Notes under the pieces: model-generated | The model's input: only the letters and a program-made list of their open reading frames with translations | Databases searched by the model: none | What the model was told of the DNA's origin: nothing | NCBI RefSeq assembly: GCF_014195505.1 | Contig: NZ_JACIBV010000001.1 | Location: forward strand, 5,642,001 to 5,706,000 | Source of the DNA: Nonomuraea dietziae | GTDB taxonomy: Bacteria; Actinomycetota; Actinomycetes; Streptosporangiales; Streptosporangiaceae | Direction of reading: 5' to 3' | Length of the DNA stretch: 64,000 bases | Position numbers and translations under genes: made by a program | Shown here: one piece after another, positions 25,496 through 33,933 of the stretch | Position numbering within the stretch: position 1 is the first letter of the stretch | Layout of the letters: the number at the start of each line of letters is the position of its first letter

Positions 25496-26148
25496 ACCGC
25501 GTGTTGATCGCCGAAGATCTCTACCTGCTCAGGGAAGGACTGGTCCATCTGCTCCAGGCCCACGGCTTCACGGTCGTGGCCGCCGTCGACGACGGACCCT
25601 CGCTGGAGCGGGCCCTGATCGAGCTGCGCCCCGACGTCTCGGTGGTGGACGTACGGCTGCCGCCCACCTTCACCGACGAGGGGCTGCAGGCCGCACTGTC
25701 GGCGAGGAAGCAGATTCCCGGGCTGCCGATCCTGGTGCTGTCGCAGCACGTGGAGCAGCTCTACGCCAGGGAGCTGCTGGCCGACGGCTCGGGCGCGGTC
25801 GGCTACCTGCTCAAGGACAGGGTCTTCAACGCCTCGCAGTTCGTCGACGCGGTGCGCAGGGTCGCCGAGGGCGGCACCGCCATGGATCCCGAGGTCATCG
25901 CCAAGCTGCTGGCCAGCAACGCCAGGCACGAGCCGCTCGGCAGGCTGACGCCGCGCGAGCGCGAGGTGCTGGGCGCGATGGCCGAGGGCAGGTCGAACGC
26001 GGCCATCGCCCAGCGCCTCCACCTGAGCGAGAGCGCCGTGGCCAAGCACACGGCCGCCATCTTCACCAAGCTGGATCTGGCGCCCTCCGACGACGACAAC
26101 CGCAGGGTGCTGGCCGTCCTGGCCTATCTCAACGCCGCGCGCCGCTGA
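25489..26148 (+). CDS. NarL/LuxR-family response regulator
   Basis: 219 residues. The receiver domain has the acidic pocket AED (9-10), phosphoacceptor Asp54 (VVDVRLP) and Lys in GYLLKDRVF. The C-terminal LuxR helix-turn-helix (about 150-212; LTPREREVLGAMAEGRSNAAIA) binds DNA. Partner of the overlapping kinase gene. The likely target is the divergent ABC-2 exporter. The last codons (NAARR, stop) are repeated twice in the DNA after the gene. Confidence 0.92.
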   Translation: MLNRVLIAEDLYLLREGLVHLLQAHGFTVVAAVDDGPSLERALIELRPDVSVVDVRLPPTFTDEGLQAALSARKQIPGLPILVLSQHVEQLYARELLADGSGAVGYLLKDRVFNASQFVDAVRRVAEGGTAMDPEVIAKLLASNARHEPLGRLTPREREVLGAMAEGRSNAAIAQRLHLSESAVAKHTAAIFTKLDLAPSDDDNRRVLAVLAYLNAARR

Positions 26149-26186
26149 GCCGCCGCGCGCCGCTGAGCCGCCGCGCGCCGCTGAGC
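26133..26186 (+). repeat. 18-bp tandem repeat across the response-regulator stop codon
   Basis: GCCGCGCGCCGCTGAGCC occurs three times in a row. The first copy contains the last codons and TGA of the gene; the other two lie downstream. The direction of duplication (gene end copied outwards) is evident. Confidence 0.9.
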
Positions 26187-26296
26187 CGCCGTGCCTGCGA
26201 CAGGCCGGTGGCGTCCTTCCGCACGAATTCGGACACGCACCGTCAGCTTTGTCGGTCGCGCAGGCTACCGTTTGGTGAGAAACCGGCGACGAAGGG

Positions 26297-27403
26297 ATGG
26301 CTCAGGTGAAGTTCCGGGTTAACCGCGATGTGCTGGCCGACGCGGTGGCGTGGGCTGCCCGAGTTCTCCCCACCCGCCCTGCCGCTCCCGTGCTCTCCGG
26401 CCTGCTCCTCGAGGCGGGGGAGGAGCTCACCCTGTCCGCGTTCGACTACGACGTCTCCGCCCAGGCGCGCGTCGAGGCCGAGGTCGACGAGCCAGGCAAG
26501 GTGCTGATCCCCGGCAGGCTGCTCGCCGAGATCAGCCGCAGCCTGCCCCAGGAGCCGGTGCAGATCGTCACCGACGGCGCCGAGGCCGTGCTGACCTGCG
26601 GGAGCGCCGAGTTCGGCCTGGTGACGATGCCGGTCGAAGACTTCCCCACGATGCCCCAGATGCCGCCCGCCGTCGGCGCCGTGGGCGGCGGCGTGTTCGC
26701 GTCCGCGGTGGGCCAGGTGGCGCCGGCCGCCAGCCGCGACGACACCCTGCCGATGCTGACCGGCATCAGGGTCGACATCGCCGGTGACGCGGTGACCATG
26801 GCCGCCACCGACCGCTACCGCATCGGCGCCCGCGACTTCACCTGGCGTCCCTCGCAGCCCGACCTCAACGTCTCGGCGATGGTGCCCGCCAAGGTGCTGG
26901 TCGAGGTGGCCAAGTCGCTGCGCGGCGGCGAGGTGTCCATCGCCATGGGCGACGGCGTGGCGGGCTTCGAGAGCGTCGGCAGGAGCACCACGGTCAGGCT
27001 GCTCGACGAGCAGTTCATCGACTACCGCGCCAGGCTGGCCGGCGACTGGCCGCTGCGCGCCGACGTGCGGGTCGGCCCGTTCGTCGATGCCATCAAGCGC
27101 GTGGCGCTGGTCGCCGAGCGCAACACCCGCGTCAAGCTCTCCTTCGCCCAGGGCCAGGTCCTCATCCAGGCGGGCGGGGGAGACGTGGGCAGGGGCGCCG
27201 AGGTCGTCGAGTGCGACCTGCGGGGCGACGACATCCAGATCGCCTTCCAGTCGCAGTTCCTGCTCGACGGGCTGACGGGCGTCGACACGGAGTTCGCCCG
27301 CGTCAACATGGAGTCCCCGACCCGTCCGGCGCTGATCACCGACGTTCCCGGCGACGCCGCTCCGGCCTTCCACTACCTCGTCATGTCCCTGCGCATCGTC
27401 TGA
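26297..27403 (+). CDS. dnaN: DNA polymerase III beta subunit (sliding clamp), probable second copy
   Basis: 368 residues with the three repeated clamp domains: KFRVNRDVLADAVAWAARVLP at the start, MLTGIRVDIAGDAVTMAATDRYRIG in the middle and PALITDVPGDAAPAFHYLVMSLRIV at the end. The clamp encircles DNA and tethers the polymerase. Usually dnaN follows dnaA at the origin. Here it stands alone between a two-component system and a GntR gene, and its end (MSLRIV) differs from the common MP(V/I)RL. I therefore take it to be a paralogue, or a copy displaced from the origin. Confidence 0.85.
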   Translation: MAQVKFRVNRDVLADAVAWAARVLPTRPAAPVLSGLLLEAGEELTLSAFDYDVSAQARVEAEVDEPGKVLIPGRLLAEISRSLPQEPVQIVTDGAEAVLTCGSAEFGLVTMPVEDFPTMPQMPPAVGAVGGGVFASAVGQVAPAASRDDTLPMLTGIRVDIAGDAVTMAATDRYRIGARDFTWRPSQPDLNVSAMVPAKVLVEVAKSLRGGEVSIAMGDGVAGFESVGRSTTVRLLDEQFIDYRARLAGDWPLRADVRVGPFVDAIKRVALVAERNTRVKLSFAQGQVLIQAGGGDVGRGAEVVECDLRGDDIQIAFQSQFLLDGLTGVDTEFARVNMESPTRPALITDVPGDAAPAFHYLVMSLRIV

Positions 27404-27409
27404 TCCCCG

Positions 27410-27483
27410 ACCCTGTACGGCAGGCCACCCCAGCCCCACCCATGGCACGGGGCCGGCGTCCCTCCAGGGATACGCTCACCGAG
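27410..27483 (+). repeat. Dispersed intergenic repeat, copy B
   Basis: Begins 7 bp after the dnaN stop. Shares TGTACGGCAGGCC, the GGC-GGCGTC block and CTCCAGGGATACGCTCACCGA with copies at 12.8, 50.4 and 56.5 kb. GCGT-CCCT-CC-AGGG-ATACGC can form a hairpin. Confidence 0.7.
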
Positions 27484-27596
27484 CCGACGTGGCCGGAGGC
27501 CGAAACGGCCCGTAACGCCCGAGCCGCTGAGCCATTCTGCGGGCGACGTAACGGTGGGAGGCCGAAGTCCCGCTGGAGTACGCGTGAAAGACAGAC

Positions 27597-27619
27597 GGCC
27601 ACCGCTGACTGCGGTGGCC
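27597..27619. terminator. Bidirectional hairpin between dnaN and the GntR gene
   Basis: GGCCACCGC and GCGGTGGCC form a perfect 9-bp stem with loop TGACT, between two convergent genes. Confidence 0.6.
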
Positions 27620-27678
27620 GTAAGGGGGCTCTGCCGTACAGGCTGTGGACGGGCTCGCCGTAAAGGAGAGAAAGCGGC

Positions 27679-28362
27679 TCACACGTCGGTGAGAGCGATG
27701 AGGATGTGCTCCATGCAGGCGTGGCCCGCGCGCTCGGCGGCGGCCGCGTCGCCCGCCGCGATGGCCCTGGCGATCGCGTCGTGCGGGATGTAGCTGCTGT
27801 TGAGCGCGTCCATCGAGGTGCCAGCGGCCGTGATGGAGGCGCGCAGGGCGGCGGAGAAGTCCTCGTAGAGGTCGATCAGCACCAGGTTGTGCGTGGCGTG
27901 CACCACCGCCATGTGGAAGGCCAGGTCCGACTCGACGAACGCCTCGGGGTCGCCCGCCTCCCACGCCCTGTCGCGCTCGGCCAGCCTGGCCTCGATCAGC
28001 TTGATGTCGTCGTCGGTCCGCCTGGTGGCCGCCAGCCTCGCCGACTCGACTTCGAGCGCCCGCCGCACCTCGAGGATCTCGAGCTGCTCGGCCTGCCGCA
28101 GCCGGCGCAGCATCGCGCCGGACAGCTCGCTGGTCGCCCTGACATAGGTGCCGTCGCCCTGCCTGCACTCCAGCAGCCCTGCGTGCGTGAGCGCGCGCAC
28201 AGCCTCACGGACCGTGTTGCGGCCCACGCCCAGTTGCTCGGCGAGCACGGTCTCGGTGGGGATCTTGCCGTGCATCTGCCACGACCCTGAGGTGATCTGC
28301 TCCTTGAGCTGATCGATCACCTGGTCGACGAGCGAAGCTCGCTGCGCCGTACGCAGACTCAC
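27679..28362 (-). CDS. GntR-family regulator, FadR/FCD subfamily
   Basis: About 227 residues; the GTG at 28362 (VSLRTAQRASLVDQVIDQLK) has GGAGGAGG five bases upstream. The winged helix contains KIPTETVLAEQLGVGRNTVREAVRALTHAGLL. The all-helical FCD ligand domain has the metal-binding residues of the family (Asp in ESDLAFHMAVV, His in AFH, SYIPHDAIARAI, and the final GHACMEH). It senses a carboxylate metabolite. No obvious target neighbour; a short palindrome upstream suggests autoregulation. Confidence 0.88.
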   Translation of the reverse strand: MSLRTAQRASLVDQVIDQLKEQITSGSWQMHGKIPTETVLAEQLGVGRNTVREAVRALTHAGLLECRQGDGTYVRATSELSGAMLRRLRQAEQLEILEVRRALEVESARLAATRRTDDDIKLIEARLAERDRAWEAGDPEAFVESDLAFHMAVVHATHNLVLIDLYEDFSAALRASITAAGTSMDALNSSYIPHDAIARAIAAGDAAAAERAGHACMEHILIALTDV

Positions 28363-28396
28363 AGTCCGCCTCCTCCGGGAAACCAATCATCCTATG

Positions 28397-28407
28397 AGTC
28401 AATGACT
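28397..28407. promoter_or_regulatory. Candidate GntR operator
   Basis: AGTCA-A-TGACT is a perfect palindrome 35 bp before the GntR start, in an AT-richer stretch. FadR-subfamily operators are short palindromes of this kind. Confidence 0.4.
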
Positions 28408-28466
28408 GGTAGACCCTAATTATTCCAGACCTGAAAACACAAATCTGGAGCTCCCGGAGGTGCTAT

Positions 28467-29802
28467 TCAACGGGAAATCGGTACGTCGACCTTCACTCCT
28501 GCCATGGCGGAACGCACTCCGGCAGCCTCGAGTGCTCTACGATACGCCGCCGTCTGCTCTTCCCTGTGCCCGGCCCTGCCGTACAGGTCGCCGAGCTCCC
28601 GCCAGCAGCGAGCGGACTTCCTGTCCGTGCCGTAGACGGGCCCGTGCAGGCTGTCGAGCAGCACCCGTGCCGCACGCAGATGCTCGCCGGCCTCGCGCCC
28701 CGCGGCCAGGGCCGCGTCGGCCAGCAGCAGGTGCGCCGTGGCCGGGACCGTTCCTGGAACGTGACGAAGCAGCGCGAGGCCATTGGCTCCGAGCTCGGCC
28801 GCACCGGTGGCGTCACCTGCGCGAAGTCGCACCCGGCCGTGCACGATCAGACTCTCGGCGTGGTCGGCGACCGTGTCGGCGAAGGCCGACAGGATCCGCG
28901 TGGCGGCCACGGCGAACTCCTCGGCCTCCTCGGCGGAGGAGAGGCCGAGCCTGGCCCACTCCATCGCCACGTGCCCGAGGCGCACCGCAAGACGAGCCGG
29001 CCGACCTGCGGCGATGGCGTCGTCGGCCAGCCGTACGGCCAGCGCGGAGTCCTCACCCGAGGCGGCCACGATGCTGGCCTTCCACAGCGCGTGGATCTCA
29101 GCGGAACGGTCCACAACCTCAGGGAAGCCGGTGGCGGCGAGCACCTGTCGGACGTAGGCCAGCTCGGCGGAGTCGTCGGAGCGGGTCTCGACCAGCGCGG
29201 CGGCCAGGTCGACGGCGAGCTCGCCCTGCGTGACGGCAAGCCTGGAGGCCTGCTCGAAGGCGGTGGTGCCGAGGTCGCGAGCGCGCAGGCGGTCGCCGGC
29301 CAGGTGGTAGCAGCGCGAGAGCGCGACGGTCAGCGGCAGGTCGGCAAGGCGTTCGGGATGAGCGGCTGCCTCCCTACGCAGCCGCTCATAAGCCTCGACC
29401 GCAGGACCGAGCCTGCCCTGTGCCTCGAGCGCGCGCGCTCTGCCGAGCCTGGCATGCGCGGCGAGCAGAGCGTTCTCCTCACCGGCGGCCTTGATGATCT
29501 CTGTGAAGCGCTCAGCGGCGACGTTGGGGTCGCCGTGACGCAGTTCGAGCTCGGCATGACGAAGGCCGAGCTCGGTGTCGATGCGCTGCCGAGGTTCTAT
29601 CCCGTGAAGGAGGAACTCGGTGGTGCATCCAAGCCGTTCGGCCAAGAGTCGTGCCACAACCGGAGTCGGCGTGCGCTTGCCCGACTCGATGAGTGAGACG
29701 TAACTGTCCGACAGGTCGGGGCCCGGCCAGTTGGGCCTGGGACATCCGCCTGTTAAGCCGCAGTCCGCGGACGCGGTCACCGATTGTTCCCTGACTCGGC
29801 AT
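28467..29802 (-). CDS. XRE-family regulator with TPR-like C-terminus, frameshifted as read
   Basis: The N-terminus (MPSQGTIGDRVRGLRLNRRM, from 29802) begins a Cro/C1-type helix-turn-helix. At a GGGG run (plus strand 29718-29721) the frame slips and the rest continues as DLSDSYVSLIESGKRTPTPV, then ERLGCTTEFLLHG, in the next frame. Removing one base gives about 445 residues. The C-terminal 330 residues are helical repeats of TPR type (for example LLAAHARLGRARALEAQGRL), as in actinobacterial regulators that control neighbouring secondary-metabolism or development genes. The shift is probably a consensus error. Confidence 0.75.
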
Positions 29803-29898
29803 CTCATCTCTCAGGGCGGGGAAGGGTCAATGTGTCGCAATGATTGCATGAAGCGACCGAATCGGGTATCCCCACCCGAGAAATCTCTTCACAGAGGG

Positions 29899-30430
29899 TT
29901 AATCGTCCCCTTCGTCCTTGCTCGGGAAAAGCATCTGGCAGACCTCGAGATAAAGGGTCTCGGGATACGGGATGTACTCCACGGTCGACAGCGCCTGGTC
30001 CTGACCTGCTGACTCGAGGATGAACTCCCCATAACCGAGCATGCGCCCCAGCAGTGAGCGCTGGAAGCTCATGTCCGTGACTTTCTGTAGTGGCATCATC
30101 GCGACTTTGCGCGTGATGAGCCCCGTGGTGAGCAACATCCGCTTCGAGGTCACCACGAAGTAGTCGACCGACCACTCCGCGACTTTCCATACGAAACGGA
30201 TCAGCAACAGGAGCCAGAGCCACCACACGACGACCAAGGCGGTGCCGCCGCCCTGGTCGCCGAAGAACTTGCTGAGCAGCCCTGCGACGATCAGGGCCGC
30301 CGAAGACCTCGGCGACCGGACGCAGAAGTACGGCGGGATGCCGCCGTACCATGATGACCTGGTGTTCGTGGGGGAGTAGGTACCGGTTGACCGACGACGG
30401 AGCAGAGTCCCCGTGGGTCACAAGTCTCAT
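29899..30430 (-). CDS. PH-domain (bPH2) membrane protein, frameshifted as read
   Basis: Starts at the ATG at 30430. The first 45 codons (to VRRHPAVLLRPVAEVFGG) are followed by a slip at a GGG run (plus strand 30294-30296). The remainder continues as LIVAGLLSKFF, two membrane helices (WWLWLLLLIRFVWKV) and the PH domain (YFVVTSKRMLLTTGLITRK, then DMSFQRSLLGRMLGYGEFILES). One fewer base restores a protein of about 176 residues. The role is unknown; such proteins sit in the membrane facing the cytoplasm. The start overlaps the small membrane-protein stop (ATGA). Confidence 0.78.
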
Positions 30431-30585
30431 GCGAGGCTGTTGAAGAATTGAGCTAGCGAGTCGGCCGCGTTGAACACTGTGTCGAACGCGCCTCGTACCG
30501 CGTCCGCTGCGTCGGCTGGTCGCGCGAAGAGGTAGTACGCAACGAATGCGATACCACCATACGTGAGGACCTTTTTGACCTGCAC
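30427..30585 (-). CDS. Small one-helix membrane protein
   Basis: 52 residues from the GTG at 30585 (VQVKKVLTYGGIAFVAYYLF), chosen because GGAGG lies five bases upstream. One hydrophobic helix (about 8-22) is followed by an amphipathic C-terminus (ADAVRGAFDTVFNAADSLAQ). It is translationally coupled to the PH-domain gene, so the two products may act together. Function unknown. Confidence 0.65.
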   Translation of the reverse strand: MQVKKVLTYGGIAFVAYYLFARPADAADAVRGAFDTVFNAADSLAQFFNSLA

Positions 30586-30702
30586 TGTCGCCTCCACTAC
30601 CACGTACCCACTACACCCGCCGTATACATTACCCAGCCAGGTGGCCCGGTAAAGCGCAACAGACCACGACAAGTCTTAAGCGTCACGGGATTTCGATCTT
30701 GA

Positions 30703-30918
30703 CTAACCTCGTTCGCTGGCCACCAGCGCGAGGACATGAAGGTGCTTGCGAGCGATCCTCTCGACCAGGCCCGGGTGGGCATAGCCGGTGACCTCGAGCG
30801 CGCCGTAGTGCGCGGCCTCGACGCAGCGGGTGACGGTGCTCGCGGAGTGGATCCCCGCGAACTCGTCACGGAGGGCGGACTCGACCTCCGCGTACGGACT
30901 CGTGGCTGGCTCGCTCAT
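30703..30918 (-). CDS. Small helical protein of unknown function
   Basis: 71 residues beginning MSEPATSPYAEVESALRDEF, predicted all-helical. The pattern AEVESALRDEFAGIHSASTV resembles the three-helix-bundle dimerisation domains found as small proteins or at the N-terminus of actinobacterial arsenate-reductase-like proteins. No membrane segment. It is a separate unit upstream of the small membrane protein. Confidence 0.6.
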   Translation of the reverse strand: MSEPATSPYAEVESALRDEFAGIHSASTVTRCVEAAHYGALEVTGYAHPGLVERIARKHLHVLALVASERG

Positions 30919-31038
30919 GGTGCTCCCCGGTATGCGCCGCTCGGAACGCGGTGCCTAAGAGATGCGTTCATCACTCTACGTACCCATGCAACCACAGAAT
31001 GTAACGAACGCGAGCGCCTAGAGGAGGAAAAGAGCTGA

Positions 31039-31677
31039 TCAGACCACGCCGTAGAGACGGTCTCCCGCGTCCCCCAGACCCGGGACGATGTAGCCGTGCT
31101 CGTTCAGGCGCTCGTCGAGCGCCGCGGTGACGACCCTGATCGGCTTGCCTGAGTTGGCGAAGACCTTGTCCATGTAGGCCAGGCCCTCCGGCGCCGCCAG
31201 CAGGCACAGCGCGGTCACGTCGACGGCGCCCCTGTCGAACAGGAACTGGATCGCCGCCGCCAGCGTGCCGCCCGTGGCCAGCATCGGGTCCACCACGTAG
31301 CACTGCCGCCCCGACAGGTCGTCGGGCAGGCGGGTGGCGTAGGTCTCGGCCTGGAGCGTCGACTCGTTGCGGATCATGCCGAGGAAGCCGACCTCCGCCG
31401 TGGGCAGCAGCCGCGTCATGCCGTCGAGCATGCCGAGCCCGGCCCGCAGGATGGGCACCACCAGCGGGTACGGCTTGGCCAGCCGTACGCCGTCGGCCGG
31501 GGCCACGGGGGTCTGGACGGTCACGTCCGTGACCCGGACGTCGCGGGTGGCCTCGTAGGCCAGGAGAGTCACCAGTTCGTCGGCCAGCCGCCTGAAAGTG
31601 GGCGAGTCGGTGCGGACGTCGCGCAGCGTGGTCAGCTTGTGTGCGACAAGGGGGTGATCGACGACGAGGGTCTCCAT
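31039..31677 (-). CDS. upp: Uracil phosphoribosyltransferase
   Basis: 212 residues from the ATG at 31677 (METLVVDHPLVAHKLTTLRD), where the family begins; the frame upstream is open by chance. Converts uracil and PRPP to UMP in pyrimidine salvage. PRPP-binding loop CYVVDPMLATGGT; uracil site near the C-terminus (NEHGYIVPGLGDAGDRLYG). It is divergent from the tadA-associated genes with about 140 bp between. Confidence 0.95.
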   Translation of the reverse strand: METLVVDHPLVAHKLTTLRDVRTDSPTFRRLADELVTLLAYEATRDVRVTDVTVQTPVAPADGVRLAKPYPLVVPILRAGLGMLDGMTRLLPTAEVGFLGMIRNESTLQAETYATRLPDDLSGRQCYVVDPMLATGGTLAAAIQFLFDRGAVDVTALCLLAAPEGLAYMDKVFANSGKPIRVVTAALDERLNEHGYIVPGLGDAGDRLYGVV

Positions 31678-31819
31678 AACGGACAACGCTATCTTGTGTG
31701 GAAGGTACCGGCACGTCGCGTACTTGGATTTGATCACAATTTGGTCGGAGGGCCCTACGCTCAGTGGACGGTTCTGGAAGCATTGAAGGTCGTAGAGGCC
31801 ACGTCGGGTGGGGTGGACG

Positions 31820-32329
31820 ATGACAGACGAAGATGCGCTCGACTTCGCCATCGTGGTCTATCGAGAGGACGAGTGCTGGGACGCCGAGCTGCTTCCCGTC
31901 GCACTCACCTCCGATCTCCACGGGTTGATCCACGCGTTGAAGCAGCAGCCGAGCGAGAGCGGGACCATCGGCCTGGTGGCCGTCGGCGACGAGTTCTTCG
32001 TGGCGCTGCGCGTGCTGGGCGATCGGGTGGACGTGTTCCTCTCCGACATCGCCGCCTCGTGGGACTACCCGCTGGCGCAGCAGGTCCTCGAATATCTCGA
32101 CGTCCCGGTCCCCGACGAGGACGAGCTCGACGAGATTCTCCAGGACGAGGACACCGTCCTGCCCGCGGGCGATTTGTCGATCTTCGTGGACCTCGGATTG
32201 GACGAGATGGAGCTGGGCATCCTCTCCGGTGACATCGACCTTCACCCCGAGGACGTGCTGTCCAGCATCGCCGCGCGGCTCGGCTTCTCCGAGCCGTTCG
32301 AGCGCGCGATCGACTCGGTCTTCGGCTGA
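31820..32329 (+). CDS. tRNA adenosine deaminase-associated protein, copy 1
   Basis: 169 residues from the ATG at 31820 (MTDEDALDFAIVVYREDECW). Very acidic, with VFLSDIAASWDYPLAQQVLEYLDV and DEDELDEILQDEDTVLPAGDLSIF. Actinobacterial genomes often have one such protein directly before tadA, hence the family name; its biochemical role is unknown. A second, related gene follows 16 bp later. The two share the F-L-S-D, D-L-S/G-V and A-RLGF/A-RLAF blocks. Confidence 0.8.
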   Translation: MTDEDALDFAIVVYREDECWDAELLPVALTSDLHGLIHALKQQPSESGTIGLVAVGDEFFVALRVLGDRVDVFLSDIAASWDYPLAQQVLEYLDVPVPDEDELDEILQDEDTVLPAGDLSIFVDLGLDEMELGILSGDIDLHPEDVLSSIAARLGFSEPFERAIDSVFG

Positions 32330-32345
32330 TCTCGGGAGCACCGGC

Positions 32346-32825
32346 ATGCCCTCCAGCGCCATCTTCTCGGCCGCGTTCGTCAGGACACCCGAAGGGTGGA
32401 GCGGCGCGGAGGTCGACCTGAGCGCCGCGGAGATCGTCGACGACCTCGGCGACGCCGTCCAGGAGAGTCTGGGTCTGGTCGGCGACGAGCTCGCGCTGCT
32501 GTGCGTCGAGGTCGAGGACGAATGGTTCGCCATCGCCCGCTACAGGGGCGACGAGGAGCCGAGGGTCTTCCTGTCCGACGCGCAGGCGGGCGTGAACGGT
32601 CAGCTGGGCGAGCTGTTCGCGGAGTTCGCCGGCGTCGCGCCCGACAAGGAGAGCACCGACCTCGGCGTACGGCCCGCCGGCGACTTCGAGCTGCTGCAGG
32701 ACTTCGGCGTCAGCAAGGAGGAACTGCTCGAGCTGAGCATGGAGGAGGGCGTACTGCCCGCCGACATCCTCTCGATCATCGCCGAGAGGCTCGCCTTCGC
32801 CGACGAGCTCGACCGCCTGCGATAA
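32346..32825 (+). CDS. tRNA adenosine deaminase-associated protein, copy 2
   Basis: 159 residues from the ATG at 32346 (MPSSAIFSAAFVRTPEGWSG), with a GGGAG ribosome-binding site. Acidic like its neighbour, with IARYRGDEEPRVFLSDAQAG and EEGVLPADILSIIAERLAFADELD. The tandem paralogues have diverged widely. The stop codon lies in a short tandem repeat. tadA follows. Confidence 0.78.
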   Translation: MPSSAIFSAAFVRTPEGWSGAEVDLSAAEIVDDLGDAVQESLGLVGDELALLCVEVEDEWFAIARYRGDEEPRVFLSDAQAGVNGQLGELFAEFAGVAPDKESTDLGVRPAGDFELLQDFGVSKEELLELSMEEGVLPADILSIIAERLAFADELDRLR

Positions 32826-32866
32826 GCCCGCGATGAGCCGCGATGACCTGCGATGACCTGCGAGGA
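32816..32866 (+). repeat. 10-11 bp degenerate tandem repeat across the stop codon
   Basis: Variants of CTGCGATGAC/CCGCGATGAG recur five times, the first containing the terminal CTGCGATAA of the preceding gene. This is the same pattern as at the response-regulator end. Confidence 0.7.
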
Positions 32867-32939
32867 GGCCGCGTGAGCCCGCCATGCGGCGAGCCTGTCG
32901 GGCCTGCCGTACGACCGCGTGGCCGCGGGTGAGCCCGTG

Positions 32940-33407
32940 GTGAGCCCGAGCCCGTGGGAGGGCGCCATGCGCCTCGCGCTGGAGCAGGCCGAGCTGGCGG
33001 GTCAGCGAGGAGAGGTCCCCGTGGGCGCGGTGGTGGTGGGGCCTCAGCCCGCGGACGTGCTCGCGCGAGCCGGCAACGACAGGGAGTCCAGCCACGACCC
33101 CACCGCGCACGCCGAGGTGCTGGCGCTGCGGGACGCCGCCGCCTCGCTGGGCACATGGCGGCTGAGCGGCTGCACGCTCGTGGTCACCCTGGAGCCCTGC
33201 ACGATGTGCGCGGGGGCCGCCGTGCTGTCGCGAGTGGACCGCATCGTCTTCGGGGCCGTCGACGCCAAGGGCGGCGCGGTCGGGTCGCTGTGGGACGTCG
33301 TACGCGACCGCCGGCTCAACCACCGGCCCGAGGTGATTCTCGGCGTTCTGGAGGAGGAGTGTTCCTCCGCGCTTAAGAAGTTCTTCGCTACTCGGAGAAT
33401 CCGGTAA
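32940..33407 (+). CDS. tadA: tRNA-specific adenosine deaminase
   Basis: About 155 residues if started at the GTG at 32940 (VSPSPWEGAMRLALEQAELA); GTG 32919 and ATG 32967 are alternatives. Upstream residues are kept because the first TadA helix begins before MRLAL. The catalytic HAE (PTAHAEVLALRD) and zinc cysteines (EPCTMCAGA) are intact. It converts A34 of tRNA-Arg(ACG) to inosine, which is essential for reading CGC/CGA. It follows two associated-protein genes and is directly followed by a tRNA-Ser gene. Confidence 0.9.
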   Translation: MSPSPWEGAMRLALEQAELAGQRGEVPVGAVVVGPQPADVLARAGNDRESSHDPTAHAEVLALRDAAASLGTWRLSGCTLVVTLEPCTMCAGAAVLSRVDRIVFGAVDAKGGAVGSLWDVVRDRRLNHRPEVILGVLEEECSSALKKFFATRRIR

Positions 33408-33417
33408 GCTCGTCCGC

Positions 33418-33507
33418 GGTGGTGTCGCCTAGTGGCCGAGGGCGCACGCCTCGAAAGCGTGTGATGGGGCAACTCATCCGTGGGTTCAAATCCCACCACC
33501 ACCGCCA
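33418..33507 (+). tRNA. tRNA-Ser (anticodon CGA)
   Basis: 90 nt with acceptor stem GGTGGTG/CACCACC, discriminator G and encoded CCA. The anticodon loop CTCGAAA gives CGA (33452-33454), decoding UCG. The long variable arm (GATGGGGCAACTCATC) and T-arm GTGGGTTCAAATCCCAC are those of class II tRNA-Ser. It starts 11 bp after tadA. Confidence 0.96.
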
Positions 33508-33514
33508 GACAACT

Positions 33515-33547
33515 GATCCCGTCCGATCATCTCGATCGGGCGGGATC
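33515..33547 (+). terminator. Terminator of tRNA-Ser(CGA)
   Basis: GATCCCGTCCGAT and ATCGGGCGGGATC pair over 13 bp with one G-U, loop of 7, eight bases after the tRNA; GTGTCGTTT follows. Confidence 0.75.
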
Positions 33548-33578
33548 GTGTCGTTTCCGGGCATGCCGCATCCTGAGG

Positions 33579-33875
33579 TCAGGAGGGCAGCTCCAGCACC
33601 CTGGCGTGCAGGATGGAGCGCTGGTGGAGCGCCGCGCGCAGGGCGCGGTGCAGGCCGTCCTCCAGGTAGAGCTCGCCCCGCCACTGCACGACGTGCGGGA
33701 ACAGGTCGCCGTAGAAGGTGGAGTCGGCGGCGAGCAGGGAGTGCAGGTCGAGCATGGCCTTGGTGGTGACCAGCGAGTCGAGCCGGACCTGCCTCGGGGG
33801 GATCTGAGCCCACTCGCGATTGCTCAGACCGTGTTCGGGATAGGGGCGTCCGTCGCCGACCAACTTGAAGATCAC
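33579..33875 (-). CDS. Conserved 98-residue protein with ParB-like C-terminal motif
   Basis: Starts MIFKLVGDGRPYPEHGLSNR and has RQVRLDSLVTTKAMLDLHSL, DSTFYGDLFPHVVQWRGELY and LEDGLHRALRAALHQR. Near-identical proteins are widespread in streptomycetes and relatives. They are sometimes labelled VapB-like, but no toxin gene is adjacent here. The final block resembles the GxxR-containing helix of ParB/sulfiredoxin folds, which is inference only. It stands alone between the tRNA and the peptidase genes. Confidence 0.7.
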   Translation of the reverse strand: MIFKLVGDGRPYPEHGLSNREWAQIPPRQVRLDSLVTTKAMLDLHSLLAADSTFYGDLFPHVVQWRGELYLEDGLHRALRAALHQRSILHARVLELPS

Positions 33876-33933
33876 CCCATCGATTTTAGAAGAGAATTCG
33901 CATCCCTGTGTTACTCAGCGCTCCCATCGCAGC

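Noticed and set aside
16420..27403. Replication origin, suggested by DnaA boxes and a dnaN gene
   Set aside because: No dnaA or rpmH gene, dnaN is 10 kb from the boxes, and the boxes sit in a promoter-sized spacer before dnaB.
27404..27678. Small gene between dnaN and the GntR regulator
   Set aside because: The open frames there run through the dispersed repeat and the terminator hairpin and show no coding features.
33418..33875. Integrated element or toxin-antitoxin module next to tRNA-Ser(CGA)
   Set aside because: The tRNA is intact with its own terminator, no integrase or attachment repeat is seen, and the small protein nearby has no toxin partner.
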